Below, in pieces: positions 21,636 to 29,574 of a stretch of DNA of 29,843 bases. The DNA is from Clostridiales bacterium UBA6114. GTDB lineage: Bacteria > Bacillota > Clostridia > Oscillospirales > Butyricicoccaceae. Position 1 is the first letter of the stretch, and every line of letters starts with the position of its first letter. The notes under the pieces are model-generated. The model saw only the letters and a list, made by a program, of their open reading frames with translations, was not told the origin of the DNA and made no database searches. The stretch covers positions 1 to 29,843 of the forward strand of contig DIWE01000014.1 in NCBI GenBank assembly GCA_002423435.1, given 5' to 3'. A program made the translations under genes and the position numbers.

Positions 21636-22364
21636 ATGACCAAAAATTGGCATTATTTTTCTGATTGTGGAAAGACAACAACAAGAAACATCTTGAATTG
21701 CTGGGATTACTATGCGGAAAATATTTTCGGACATATCGTGCCGAACGCTACCTCGTGGCCTGCAACCGCACTGCTCACCGCCGCTTACTCCCTGCGCTAT
21801 CGATGGATGGCGCTTATCGCCGCCGTCTTTACGCTTCTGGATATGCTTTTTGTGCGTCTCGGGATCTATCAGCATCTTTGGTGGGAAACCTGGATGACCA
21901 GTCTTGGGGTTTTCTGCTACTGCGTTTTGATGCAGAGATGGTTCGGCCGATTGAAAAGAAGCCGCCGGGGTATTTTCAGATATATTACATTTTGGTTTGT
22001 TCTATTGGTTTTATTAAAGCTTCCCGTAAGTATTCTTCTGATTTTCAAAATGCAATACACATATGTCGGCTGGTTTGAAAACATTTACAGGGACTCCGGA
22101 GTGTTCTCGGTTTTTTACAACGCAGCGTTGTCGTTCGTTTGCGTTTTTTTCATTTGCATATTAAAAAAATGGTATTTCAAGCTGGTACCCTTCGTCATTT
22201 ATTTTTCCTGCGACGTCCTTCTTCTGGCAAACGGGGTTCTTTTCTTTCACGGCGGATGGAATATATATTATTTGATACTGGCGCGTATTGCGAGCCTTAT
22301 GGTATTCGTTGCACTTGAGGATAAATATCCCTACAACTCCCCGGAGCAGCGTTTCGTAACATAA
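21636..22364 (+). CDS. Polytopic membrane protein of unknown function
   Basis: A 242-residue protein with about seven hydrophobic segments (for example ALIAAVFTLLDMLFV, FWFVLLVLLKLPVSILLIF and FYNAALSFVCVFFICIL). A short N-terminal part has the NATSWPATALLTAAYSLRYRW pattern. It loosely resembles CBO0543-type membrane proteins of Bacillota, but I am not certain. The start is unclear: the ATG at 21636 has no Shine-Dalgarno, and the region upstream is the promoter of the divergent zinc-ribbon gene. The hydrophobic body is plainly coding. It has no obvious operon partner. An AT-rich hairpin at about 22432-22458 may end its transcript. Confidence 0.65.
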   Translation: MTKNWHYFSDCGKTTTRNILNCWDYYAENIFGHIVPNATSWPATALLTAAYSLRYRWMALIAAVFTLLDMLFVRLGIYQHLWWETWMTSLGVFCYCVLMQRWFGRLKRSRRGIFRYITFWFVLLVLLKLPVSILLIFKMQYTYVGWFENIYRDSGVFSVFYNAALSFVCVFFICILKKWYFKLVPFVIYFSCDVLLLANGVLFFHGGWNIYYLILARIASLMVFVALEDKYPYNSPEQRFVT

Positions 22365-22507
22365 TGGATTTTCAACGCTTTTCTTGTTTGAATTGGTAAA
22401 AAATGATAAACTATATTAACACAATGCAGGGTTATTTTTCTTCTGCAAGAAAAAATAAAATCGATATGGCATAAGGGGCAGTCGTTAAGGCTTTTTCACG
22501 GCATAAC

Positions 22508-22534
22508 AAAAAGGAACCCTTTTGGAAGGGCTCC
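22508..22534 (-). terminator. Terminator of the 33-residue membrane peptide gene
   Basis: GGAACCCTT (22513-22521) pairs with AAGGGCTCC (22526-22534), 9 bp with one G-T pair. On the minus strand five T residues follow (22512-22508). It lies about 60 bp downstream of the small gene's stop. Confidence 0.78.
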
Positions 22535-22595
22535 CTCAGCCATAAATGCAGCTGAAATTATGCAAAAGATACTTTATAGAGATCTTGCCGAACTT

Positions 22596-22697
22596 TTATT
22601 TGCAATTGGAATCTTTCTCTCCCCAGCCAAAAAAGAAAACTAAAACAACGATGATGATTGCTATCCAGATCCATGTATTGTTGTTGCCGAAAAACAT
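22596..22697 (-). CDS. 33-residue single-span membrane peptide
   Basis: A short frame with an excellent ribosome binding site (GGGAGGT, 7-8 bp before ATG). It starts MFFGNNNTWIW, continues through a hydrophobic stretch of about 15 residues rich in Ile, Val and Phe, and ends GWGEKDSNCK. The whole peptide is one transmembrane helix with a charged tail and a near-terminal Cys. A terminator follows. Small glycine/asparagine and aromatic-rich membrane peptides of this size are common in spore-forming Firmicutes (YjcZ/SscA-like), but I cannot assign it to a family. It is a real gene by its signals rather than by homology. Confidence 0.65.
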   Translation of the reverse strand: MFFGNNNTWIWIAIIIVVLVFFFGWGEKDSNCK

Positions 22698-22783
22698 GAT
22701 AGTTACCTCCCATTTTTATATTATTTAGAATTTTGTTGGTTACTATATTGTACTCCGACACAAAATACGGGGTACGCGATCAA

Positions 22784-22798
22784 AGTGACTTAATCACT
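22784..22798. promoter_or_regulatory. Possible operator ahead of the thioesterase gene
   Basis: AGTGA-cttaa-TCACT is a perfect 5-5-5 dyad, 84 bp before the thioesterase start. It is not a good match to a CRP or FNR site. No strong promoter was found in this gap. Confidence 0.25.
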
Positions 22799-22881
22799 GA
22801 AGGGGAGACGTCGCCTTATTCTTAAATGCGGGATGGACCGGGAAATAATGAAAAGCTTATTGCCTTAGGAGGTGAATTTTA

Positions 22882-23634
22882 TTGTACATACTGGAGGACC
22901 GTGTTTGCGCCAGCCGGACGGACTTAAACGGGATCATGAAGCTCGCGGGAGCTATCGACGTCATTCAGGACTGCTCTCTCCTATGGATAGAGTCGGAGCC
23001 TTCCTTCCGGGACTTTTTAGCCGCGAACAATCTGGGCATGTTTGTGGTATCAAGGCAGGCCGATATTATACGGCTTCCGGCATACGGCGAACGGATTACC
23101 GTACGGACGAGCATTTTTGACGTAAAGGGTTATTTAGGGTATCGGAATACGGCTATGTACGGCGAAGACGGCCTGCCCTGCGTGCTTACCTGGAGCGTCG
23201 GGGCCTTTGTAAACAGGGACACGGGAAAAATGGCAAGGCTGCCGCAGGGGGTAATCGATCGGATTGCGATAGATGACAAAATCGACATGGAATATCTGGA
23301 CAAAAAGATCCTTCTGCCGGACAGCCCCGGCCGGCGTCTGAATGCCGCTATGGTCAGGCGCAGCGATATTGATTTCAACCGCCATATGAACAATGCGAAA
23401 TATATCGAGGCCGCGCTGGAATTTTTGCCGGAGGATTTTGCGGTTGGCAGGCTGCGGATTGAATACAAGGCGCCCGCGAAGCTGGGGGATCTGCTGTACC
23501 CCAAACGGATGGAGGACCCGTCGGGCAAGATATATATCCTTTTGCTCAATGCGCAGGATCAGCCGTTTGCGGTTGCGGAATTTTCCCGCCGGGAGGCAGA
23601 GCACGAACGAATAAAGGCCGTTGGCAAAGCTTAG
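22882..23634 (+). CDS. Acyl-ACP thioesterase (FatA/FatB family)
   Basis: A 250-residue double-hotdog thioesterase that releases fatty acids from acyl carrier protein. The catalytic segment DFNRHMNNAKYIEAALEFLP (164-183) carries the conserved Asp164, Asn166 and His168 of the family, and the first hotdog is present at residues 1-130. The TTG start is selected by AGGAGGTGA five bp upstream. The gene stands alone between a promoter-poor gap and a strong terminator. Bacterial members are common in anaerobes and often set membrane or secreted fatty acid chain length. Substrate length cannot be read from sequence. Confidence 0.9.
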   Translation: MYILEDRVCASRTDLNGIMKLAGAIDVIQDCSLLWIESEPSFRDFLAANNLGMFVVSRQADIIRLPAYGERITVRTSIFDVKGYLGYRNTAMYGEDGLPCVLTWSVGAFVNRDTGKMARLPQGVIDRIAIDDKIDMEYLDKKILLPDSPGRRLNAAMVRRSDIDFNRHMNNAKYIEAALEFLPEDFAVGRLRIEYKAPAKLGDLLYPKRMEDPSGKIYILLLNAQDQPFAVAEFSRREAEHERIKAVGKA

Positions 23635-23676
23635 ACTTCTGCGGTGCAAAAGTCGGCTTCGGCGGCAGGCAGCAGG

Positions 23677-23711
23677 AAACCCGCGAGGAAAAAACGCCTC
23701 GCGGGTTTTTT
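23677..23711. terminator. Terminator between thioesterase and ABC genes
   Basis: AAACCCGCGAGG (23677-23688) and CCTCGCGGGTTT (23697-23708) form a perfect 12-bp hairpin followed by T residues on the plus strand. The minus strand has a shorter TTT, so it may also end the ABC operon. Confidence 0.88.
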
Positions 23712-23726
23712 ATATTTATGTTGCTT

Positions 23727-25604
23727 TTAACCGGTCTGCTCCATGTCGAACTGCGAGCGGTACAGCTCCGCGTAGACGCCGCCTTTTTTGAGGAGTTCTT
23801 CATGACGGCCCTGTTCCACGATATCGCCGCCGCTCATCACCAGGATAAGGTCGGCGTCGCGGATGGTGGAAAGGCGGTGGGCGATCACAAAGCTCGTACG
23901 GCCTTTCATCAGTTGATCCATGGCCTTCTGGATCAGCACCTCGGTGCGGGTGTCGACGGAGCTTGTCGCCTCGTCGAGAATCAGGATTTTCGGGTCGGCG
24001 AGGATCGCGCGGGCAATGGTCAACAGCTGTTTCTGGCCCTGCGATATATTGGAGGCCTCCTCGTCGAGCACCATGTTGTAGCCGTCCGGCAAAGTGCGGA
24101 TAAAGCTGTCGCAGTGCGCGGCTTTTGCCGCCCCGATCACTTCCTCGTCGGCCGCACTCTGCCGCCCGTAACGGATGTTTTCCATAATGGTGCCGTGAAA
24201 AAGCCAGGTGTCCTGCAGTACCATGCCGAACATCGATCTTAGGTCTTCGCGGGTGAAATCTCTGATATCGTGACCGTCGATCCGTATCGTACCGCCGTCA
24301 AGTTCATAAAACCGCATCAGGAGCTTGACCATCGTAGTCTTACCCGCGCCCGTCGGCCCGACGATCGCCACCTTTTGCCCGGACGCTACATTCGCCGAAA
24401 AATCCCTTATGACGATTTTGTCCGGAGAGTAGCCGAACCGCACGTTTCGAAACTCCACATGGTTTACAGTATCCCGTTCTTTTTGCAGACGCGCGGCTTC
24501 CGGCGCTTCTTCCTTTTCATCAAGGAATTCAAAGACCCGTTCGGCCGCGGCGGCCATCTGCTGAAGCGTGTTGGAAATACTCGCGATCTGGGTCAGCGGC
24601 TGGGTAAAGGAGCGGACATATTGCACAAAAGCCTGAATATCGCCGACCGTGATGGCCTTTTTCACGGCGAGCCATCCGCCGAGGATACACATGAAGACAA
24701 AGCCGATATTGCCGATAAAGCTCATCGCGGGCATGACGAGGCCGGACAGAAACTGGGATTTCCATGCGGAATTGTAGAGCACCTTATTGAGCCGATCGAA
24801 TTCCTCGACGCTTTTTTTCTCGCCGCTAAAGGCCTTCATAATAAGATGTCCGCCGTACATCTCTTCGATATGGCCGTTGACATGGCCGAGGTATGCCTGC
24901 TGCTGCCGGAAATGCTTTTGTGAAAGCCGGGCTATTATAATCGATAATGCAAATGACAGCGGGATGATCAATAGTGTCGCCAGCGTCATGATCCCGCTGA
25001 TAGTGAGCATCATCACAAGGACGCCGACGAGCGTCGTGATGGAAGTTACAATCTGGGAGAGGCTCTGATTTAACGACTGGTTTAAGGTGTCGACGTCGTT
25101 TGTGACCCTCGAGAGCACCTCGCCCTGGCTCACGCCGTCGAAATAGTTGAGCGGCAGCCGGTTGATCTTTTCGGATATATCCTTGCGGAATCGGTAGGAA
25201 ACCTTCACCGCCACGCCCGACATGACGAAGCTTTGAATATATCCGAATAGTGAGCTTACGATATAGAGAACAAGCAGCACCGCTAAAATATGGGCGATAT
25301 AGTTAAAGTCGATGCCGGCGCCGCCCGATATTTTGCCCATCGCGCCTTCAAACAGCGCGGTCGTCGCCTTGCCCAGGATCTTCGGGCCGAGAATGGAAAA
25401 GACGACGCTTGCCGCGGCAAAAACAAAACACAGCAGGATCGGATATTGATAGACCCCGAGGTATTGAACGAGTCTTTTGATCGTGCCTTTAAAATTCTTG
25501 GCTTTCCGGCCCGGCATCACCATTCCATGTCCTCCGAAACCGCCGCCTGGGCCGCGGTGCGGCATTGCCCGATTTGCAGATTTATCATACGATTGTTCGC
25601 TCAT
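23727..25604 (-). CDS. ABC exporter half-transporter with canonical NBD (second subunit)
   Basis: A 625-residue protein with a fused type IV exporter membrane domain (about 50-345, six helices) and an ATPase domain (about 385-620). Walker A is GPTGAGKTT (416-424), Walker B ends in LILDEATSS with catalytic Glu545, and the H-loop is IAHRLS (His576). The signature is SQGQ (521-524) instead of SGGQ. The first 35 residues are Gly/His/Pro-rich. It forms a heterodimer with the neighbouring half-transporter, whose own catalytic residues are degenerate, so the canonical ATP site here should drive export. The ATG overlaps the upstream stop as ATGA, and AAGGAGGA precedes it. The substrate is unknown; drug or peptide-type molecules are usual for this family. 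Confidence 0.93.
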   Translation of the reverse strand: MSEQSYDKSANRAMPHRGPGGGFGGHGMVMPGRKAKNFKGTIKRLVQYLGVYQYPILLCFVFAAASVVFSILGPKILGKATTALFEGAMGKISGGAGIDFNYIAHILAVLLVLYIVSSLFGYIQSFVMSGVAVKVSYRFRKDISEKINRLPLNYFDGVSQGEVLSRVTNDVDTLNQSLNQSLSQIVTSITTLVGVLVMMLTISGIMTLATLLIIPLSFALSIIIARLSQKHFRQQQAYLGHVNGHIEEMYGGHLIMKAFSGEKKSVEEFDRLNKVLYNSAWKSQFLSGLVMPAMSFIGNIGFVFMCILGGWLAVKKAITVGDIQAFVQYVRSFTQPLTQIASISNTLQQMAAAAERVFEFLDEKEEAPEAARLQKERDTVNHVEFRNVRFGYSPDKIVIRDFSANVASGQKVAIVGPTGAGKTTMVKLLMRFYELDGGTIRIDGHDIRDFTREDLRSMFGMVLQDTWLFHGTIMENIRYGRQSAADEEVIGAAKAAHCDSFIRTLPDGYNMVLDEEASNISQGQKQLLTIARAILADPKILILDEATSSVDTRTEVLIQKAMDQLMKGRTSFVIAHRLSTIRDADLILVMSGGDIVEQGRHEELLKKGGVYAELYRSQFDMEQTG

Positions 25605-27331
25605 GCGAGTTCCTCCTTAGAAAGCTGGGACAGCGCGATTTCCCGATACGTTTCGCACGACTTCATCAGCTCGCCATGCTTCCCGATGCCGACGATCCTA
25701 CCCTCGTCCAGCACGATGATCCGGTCGGCGGCCATGATGGAGGAGACGCGCTGCGCGATCAGGATTACGGTGCTTCCGCCTGTCTCGCTTTTAAGCGCCT
25801 TTCGCAAGCGGGAATCCGTCTTAAAGTCAAGGGCCGAAAAGCTGTCGTCAAAAATAAGGATTTCGGGCTTTTTCACAAGCGCCCTCGCGATCGACAGCCT
25901 CTGCTTCTGGCCGCCCGATACGTTCTTGCCGCCTTGGGCGATCTCGGTTTCAAAGCCTTCGGGCATTGCAGAGATAAATTCCATGGACTGCGAAATTTCC
26001 GCAGCCTTCCTGATTTCATCCCCGGCTGCATTTTCATCCGCATATTTCAGGTTACTGTCAATCGTTCCTTTAAAGAGCGACGATTTCTGGGGCACGTATC
26101 CGATTCTGCCGCGCAGGTCGTGCTGTTTTATTTTGCGCACGTCGACGCCGTCGACAAGGACCTCGCCGTCGGTGACGTCGTAAAAGCGCGGAATCAGATT
26201 GACAAGGGTTGTTTTACCCGCACCCGCCGATCCGATGATCGCAGTCGTCTGGCCGGGCAGGGCCGTAAAGCTTAAGCCGCTCAACGCGTCCCTTTCCGCG
26301 TTGGGGTAGCGGAAATGCACATTCTTAAATTCGACCGTCCCTTTGAGCGTTTTCTTGAGCTCTTCCGGCTTTTCCGGATCTTTAACGGACAGGTCGGTAT
26401 CCAGAATCTCGGCGACGCGCTGCGCCGATACCGACGCCCTTGGAATCAGGATGAACAGCATCGAAATCATGATAAAGGCCGAAATAATCTGGAGAGCGTA
26501 CTGCATGAACGCCATCATGTCGCCGACCTGCATATTTGACTGTGCGATCTGGCGCCCGCCGACCCAGACGATCAGCAGGGTGATACCGTTCATGATCAGG
26601 GTCATGGCGGGAAACAGGGTCGCCATTGTCCGGCTGACAAATAGATTGGTTTTTGTGATGTCGCGGTTTAAGCCGTCAAAGCGCTTTTCTTCAAATTTTT
26701 GCGTGTTGAAGGCCCGGATAACCAGCATGCCCGAAAGGTTTTCCCTTGTCACAAGGTTTAATTTATCCGTAAGCTTCTGTATGAGCTTGAATTTCGGCAG
26801 GGCGGCCGAGAATAAAAGGAAGATGACGCCGACAAGCACGATCACCGCGACAGCGATCATCCAGGACATGGAGACGCTTTTTTTAAGCGCCATGACAGCG
26901 CCGCCGACGCCGAGAAGCGGCGCGTAGACCAGCATCCTTATGCTGAGAAAAACAACCATCTGAATCTGCGTGATGTCGTTTGTCGTGCGGGTGATGAGGG
27001 AGGAGGCCCCAAAACGGTCGAATTCGCCGCTTGAGAAATTTTCCACCTTCGTAAAGACCTCTTTGCGCAAATCCATGGAAAAGCCGGCCGCGACCCTGGC
27101 TCCGATCAGACCTACCAGCACCATGCATGCCGCGGAAAGCAGGGCGAACAGCAGCATCATAAGACCTGTGCGGCCGATATATCCGATGTCCCCCTGCCGG
27201 ATGCCGATGTTGACGATATCGGACATGTAGTTGGGAAGCGAAAGATCGGAGACGACCTGAACGATGAGCAGCACAATAGCAATAAATATGAGCGCCGCAT
27301 ACGGTTTCAGATATTTCAAGAGTTTTGTCAA
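25601..27331 (-). CDS. ABC exporter half-transporter with degenerate NBD (first subunit)
   Basis: A 576-residue half-transporter: membrane domain about 1-305, ATPase domain about 330-576. Walker A GSAGAGKTT (367-375) and signature SGGQ (472-475) are normal, but Walker B reads LIFDDSFSALD with Asp496 where catalytic Glu is expected, and the H-loop reads IAQRVS with Gln527 in place of His. This is the degenerate-site partner known from BmrCD and TM287/288-type exporters. Its faulty Walker B faces the SQGQ signature of the other subunit, so the two form one weak and one active site. It starts at TTG 27331 behind GGAGGAGG, overlapping the tetR stop as TTGA, so the three genes are translated together. 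Confidence 0.93.
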   Translation of the reverse strand: MTKLLKYLKPYAALIFIAIVLLIVQVVSDLSLPNYMSDIVNIGIRQGDIGYIGRTGLMMLLFALLSAACMVLVGLIGARVAAGFSMDLRKEVFTKVENFSSGEFDRFGASSLITRTTNDITQIQMVVFLSIRMLVYAPLLGVGGAVMALKKSVSMSWMIAVAVIVLVGVIFLLFSAALPKFKLIQKLTDKLNLVTRENLSGMLVIRAFNTQKFEEKRFDGLNRDITKTNLFVSRTMATLFPAMTLIMNGITLLIVWVGGRQIAQSNMQVGDMMAFMQYALQIISAFIMISMLFILIPRASVSAQRVAEILDTDLSVKDPEKPEELKKTLKGTVEFKNVHFRYPNAERDALSGLSFTALPGQTTAIIGSAGAGKTTLVNLIPRFYDVTDGEVLVDGVDVRKIKQHDLRGRIGYVPQKSSLFKGTIDSNLKYADENAAGDEIRKAAEISQSMEFISAMPEGFETEIAQGGKNVSGGQKQRLSIARALVKKPEILIFDDSFSALDFKTDSRLRKALKSETGGSTVILIAQRVSSIMAADRIIVLDEGRIVGIGKHGELMKSCETYREIALSQLSKEELA

Positions 27332-28023
27332 CGTTTTTCCTCCTCCGGTTTTGAACCTTCACTGCCCGGTCTAACCATGCGCATGATGATTTCGGTATAT
27401 GGGTAATACTTTTTATATTCCTCCGGCTGGTTGATCGCAAGCGTTGTCAGGCTTTGAATACAGGCGATGATCATGAACGAAAGCTTTGATGGGTCGTCCT
27501 GCGCGAATTCTCCGGTATTCTGGCCTTCGGCAATCAGCTTCATCACGATTTCGTGCAGGGAATCAAAGCGTTTCATCATCAGCTCGCGAAGATTTTTTGC
27601 ATCAGGAGCACTGTTTCGCAGGCTGTGGAACATCCGGTGCATGATTTCAAGATTGTTGCCCGACGGAGAGTGCTCTCTCATCATCTGAGAGGTAATTGCG
27701 AATTTTTTGATCAGATCGCTCCTCGATTTCAGCAAACCGGATATCAATTCTTCCAACCGCTGCGAAGGCGTTCCGTCGGATTGCCGGATTTTCTGAAAAA
27801 TATCGGGACCGGGCCTTACGCTCTGTTTCATCACTTCGCCGAAAATGGTTTCCTTGTTGGCAAAGTAATGGTAAATCAGGCCCTGACTTACTTTGGCGGC
27901 GGACGCGATGTCCGTGATGGTGGTATTCCAGCCCTTGCGGGCAAAAACTTCTTTTGCCGCCTCCAGGATTCTTGCGCGCTGCGCGTCGCGAATCCGTTGA
28001 TTGGCATTCTCTGTTCTCGGCAT
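27328..28023 (-). CDS. TetR-family repressor of the ABC exporter operon
   Basis: A 231-residue regulator with a clear TetR helix-turn-helix (ITDIASAAKVSQGLIYHYFA, about 36-55) and a C-terminal ligand domain. It is the first gene of the minus-strand operon with the two ABC half-transporters and overlaps the next start as TTGA. Its promoter is full consensus and carries a perfect 17-bp dyad plus two outer ACATGTTA half-sites. It probably represses itself and the exporter and lets go when a transported compound binds. The ATG has AAAAGGTGA upstream. Confidence 0.92.
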   Translation of the reverse strand: MPRTENANQRIRDAQRARILEAAKEVFARKGWNTTITDIASAAKVSQGLIYHYFANKETIFGEVMKQSVRPGPDIFQKIRQSDGTPSQRLEELISGLLKSRSDLIKKFAITSQMMREHSPSGNNLEIMHRMFHSLRNSAPDAKNLRELMMKRFDSLHEIVMKLIAEGQNTGEFAQDDPSKLSFMIIACIQSLTTLAINQPEEYKKYYPYTEIIMRMVRPGSEGSKPEEEKR

Positions 28024-28046
28024 TTTTATTCACCTTTTCATTGAAC

Positions 28047-28114
28047 ACATGTTAATTATTGATTGAATATTTTATTCAACGAAAAAATTATAACATGTCC
28101 GGCCCGTTTGTCAA
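28047..28114 (-). promoter_or_regulatory. tetR promoter with two candidate operator sets
   Basis: Minus-strand TTGACA (28114-28109) and TATAAT (28092-28087) are consensus boxes 16 bp apart. A perfect dyad TTGAATA-ttt-TATTCAA (28063-28079) covers the start of transcription. ACATGTTA at 28047-28054 and its inverse TAACATGT at 28091-28098 lie symmetrically around it, the latter touching the -10 box. Confidence 0.78.
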
Positions 28115-28248
28115 GAAATTTTGAATTCCATATTCTTGTAATCGCCGCGGCCTGACGAGCGCTTTGGGGGCAGTCGGCAAACTTTTTATGATTTCAAAAT
28201 TGTTTTCAATATTCAGCAACCCGGGGATAACCGGTGCGCAAGAAAAGA

Positions 28249-28295
28249 AAAGCAGGCATCCGGCTTGCGATTTTGCGGCTGGATGCCTGCTTTTT
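28249..28295. terminator. Bidirectional terminator downstream of larE
   Basis: AAAGCAGGCATCC (28249-28261) and GGATGCCTGCTTT (28281-28293) form a perfect 13-bp hairpin, with T-rich tails on both strands. It lies about 110 bp after the larE stop. The 380-bp gap from 28024 to 28403 also contains the tetR promoter and, on the plus strand, a 12-codon frame with a Shine-Dalgarno (28339-28377) that I do not accept as a gene. Confidence 0.85.
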
Positions 28296-28403
28296 CGGTG
28301 GAGTGTAAAACATTGCGCGCTTTGGAGGAGTCAGTTTTATGCCCGGAATCACAGGATTTAACGGGGGTAAGGCTTGATGCGCCGCTTTTTGCGGGCGCCC
28401 GCC

Positions 28404-29216
28404 TCATAAATTCAAGGTTTCGTTCATGCTGCCGGTCCGATACCCCTTTATATCTATCGCAGTATAGGTAAACCCGATTTGGCGGAATCGGGTATAAATT
28501 TTCTCGCGTATGGATTTATCCGACAATTCCTGAAAACCGGCCTCATCGGTTTCGATCCGGGCAAGATTGCCGTGAAAACGCACTCTGACCTGATGAAACC
28601 CCAGATCAATTAAAAACTGTTCCGCTTCGTCGATCATCCGCAGCCGTTCGGGCGTAATGCTCTCACCGTATGGAAAACGCGAGGAAAGGCAGGCGAAGGA
28701 TTGTTTATTCCATGTCGCAAGCCCCATCTCCTTGGAAAGCTGCCGAATCTCCGCCTTGGAAAGGCCGGCTGCCCGCAGCGGACTTTTGATCCCGAGCTCG
28801 GAAACCGCCAAAAGACCCGGCCTGTAATCGCCATCATCATCGATGTTCGAGGCTTCCGCTACCTGCGCCATCCCTCTTTTTGCCGCGATAGCTTTGATTT
28901 TTGAAAACAGTTCCGTTTTACACAGATAGCATCGGTTCGGCGGGTTTTTGGAAAAACCGTCGATATCCAATTCTTCCGAATCGACCGTGACATGCTCGAT
29001 CCCGTTTTCCGCGGCAAACGCGACAGCCTCGTCGAGCTCGCGCCTGGGAAAACTGAGCGAGCGCGCCGTCACCGAGAGCACCCGGTCGCCCAAAACATCG
29101 TGCGCCGCTTTCAAAAGGAAGGTGGAGTCCACTCCGCCGGAAAAAGCGACGGCAACGCTTTCAAGGCCTTCCAGATCTCGCTTCAGATTTTCATATTTCT
29201 CATGTAATTTATCCAT
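28404..29216 (-). CDS. larE: LarE, ATP-dependent sulfur transferase for nickel-pincer cofactor
   Basis: A 270-residue PP-loop protein. The ATP-binding loop is SGGVDST (26-32), and LarE motifs NPPNRCYLCK (91-100) and FACLSSRFPYG (174-184) are present. Cys96, Cys99 and Cys176 match the three-cysteine form that holds a [4Fe-4S] cluster. Cys176 is also the position of the sacrificial cysteine in the Lactobacillus enzyme. The protein thiolates the pyridinium dicarboxylate precursor of the cofactor of lactate racemase and related enzymes. The start at 29216 gives the usual length; an upstream in-frame ATG at 29285 would add an unlikely tail. larB, larC and a LarA-type enzyme are not nearby, so it is an orphan here. 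Confidence 0.9.
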   Translation of the reverse strand: MDKLHEKYENLKRDLEGLESVAVAFSGGVDSTFLLKAAHDVLGDRVLSVTARSLSFPRRELDEAVAFAAENGIEHVTVDSEELDIDGFSKNPPNRCYLCKTELFSKIKAIAAKRGMAQVAEASNIDDDGDYRPGLLAVSELGIKSPLRAAGLSKAEIRQLSKEMGLATWNKQSFACLSSRFPYGESITPERLRMIDEAEQFLIDLGFHQVRVRFHGNLARIETDEAGFQELSDKSIREKIYTRFRQIGFTYTAIDIKGYRTGSMNETLNL

Positions 29217-29275
29217 CGTTATGACCATTCCTTCCCGGGGCCGATTATCACGGCTTTCGTCTCTGCCTGCATAAA

Positions 29276-29305
29276 AGTATAGCATAACATATGAAATATC
29301 GGCAA
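29276..29305 (-). promoter_or_regulatory. larE promoter
   Basis: Minus-strand TTGCCG (29305-29300) and TATACT (29281-29276) are 18 bp apart. The start of transcription would be near 29270, about 54 bp before the chosen larE start, which supports the shorter reading frame. Confidence 0.6.
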
Positions 29306-29352
29306 TCCCCGGAGAAAAATATCAGAATGGAGCGTGATTTTTTCGAAAGACG

Positions 29353-29381
29353 TAGACAAACTTTCAAAAACATCGTATAAT
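29353..29381 (+). promoter_or_regulatory. Promoter of the 29575 gene
   Basis: TAGACA (29353-29358) and TATAAT (29376-29381) are 17 bp apart, a strong sigma-A promoter on the plus strand and divergent from larE. The transcript would start near 29388. Confidence 0.78.
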
Positions 29382-29387
29382 GTTTTT

Positions 29388-29510
29388 ATCGCAAGAAGCG
29401 ATGACGTATGCCCGCTGAAGCGGGCCATATCTGCAGTTTCGGATATGTTAAAAGAACAGCATTTATGAAGATTGCTTAATCCGCAGAAGTGGGTTCGGCA
29501 ATCTTTTTTG
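29388..29510 (+). promoter_or_regulatory. Structured leader with internal terminator (riboswitch-like attenuator)
   Basis: The 187-nt leader between promoter and gene folds into ATCGC/GCGAT (29388-29402), GCCCGC-tgaa-GCGGGC (about 29412-29427), CATATC/GATATG, and then a terminator. The terminator stem is AAGATTGC (29468-29475) with GCAATCTT (29498-29505), inner pairing AATCC/GGGTT, and a T-run (29504-29509). A terminator inside a leader, ahead of a gene with a strong Shine-Dalgarno and no promoter after it, implies conditional read-through. I compared it with known riboswitch classes from memory and found no match. Confidence 0.55.
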
Positions 29511-29532
29511 TTTATTTATTAATGCAAAGCAT

Positions 29533-29560
29533 TTTGAAATAATATTTTTGAAATAATATT
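29533..29560 (+). repeat. Tandem duplication of 14 bp
   Basis: TTTGAAATAATATT occurs twice head to tail just before the Shine-Dalgarno of the next gene. It makes the ribosome landing site AT-rich and unstructured. Confidence 0.9.
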
Positions 29561-29574
29561 AAGGAGGATTTATT

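Noticed and set aside
22784..22798. Dyad AGTGA-cttaa-TCACT as a CRP/FNR site
   Set aside because: Spacing and flanks do not fit either consensus; kept only as a low-confidence operator.
24270..24923. Plus-strand open frames inside the ABC exporter genes
   Set aside because: They are antisense to strongly supported ABC genes and have no independent signals.
28339..28377. Twelve-codon plus-strand frame with GGAGGAG upstream, antisense side of the larE 3' region
   Set aside because: No promoter, no homology and very short; likely coincidence.
29388..29470. Fluoride riboswitch upstream of the 29575 gene
   Set aside because: GCGATG suggested it, but the rest of the conserved core and the pseudoknot partners are not present.
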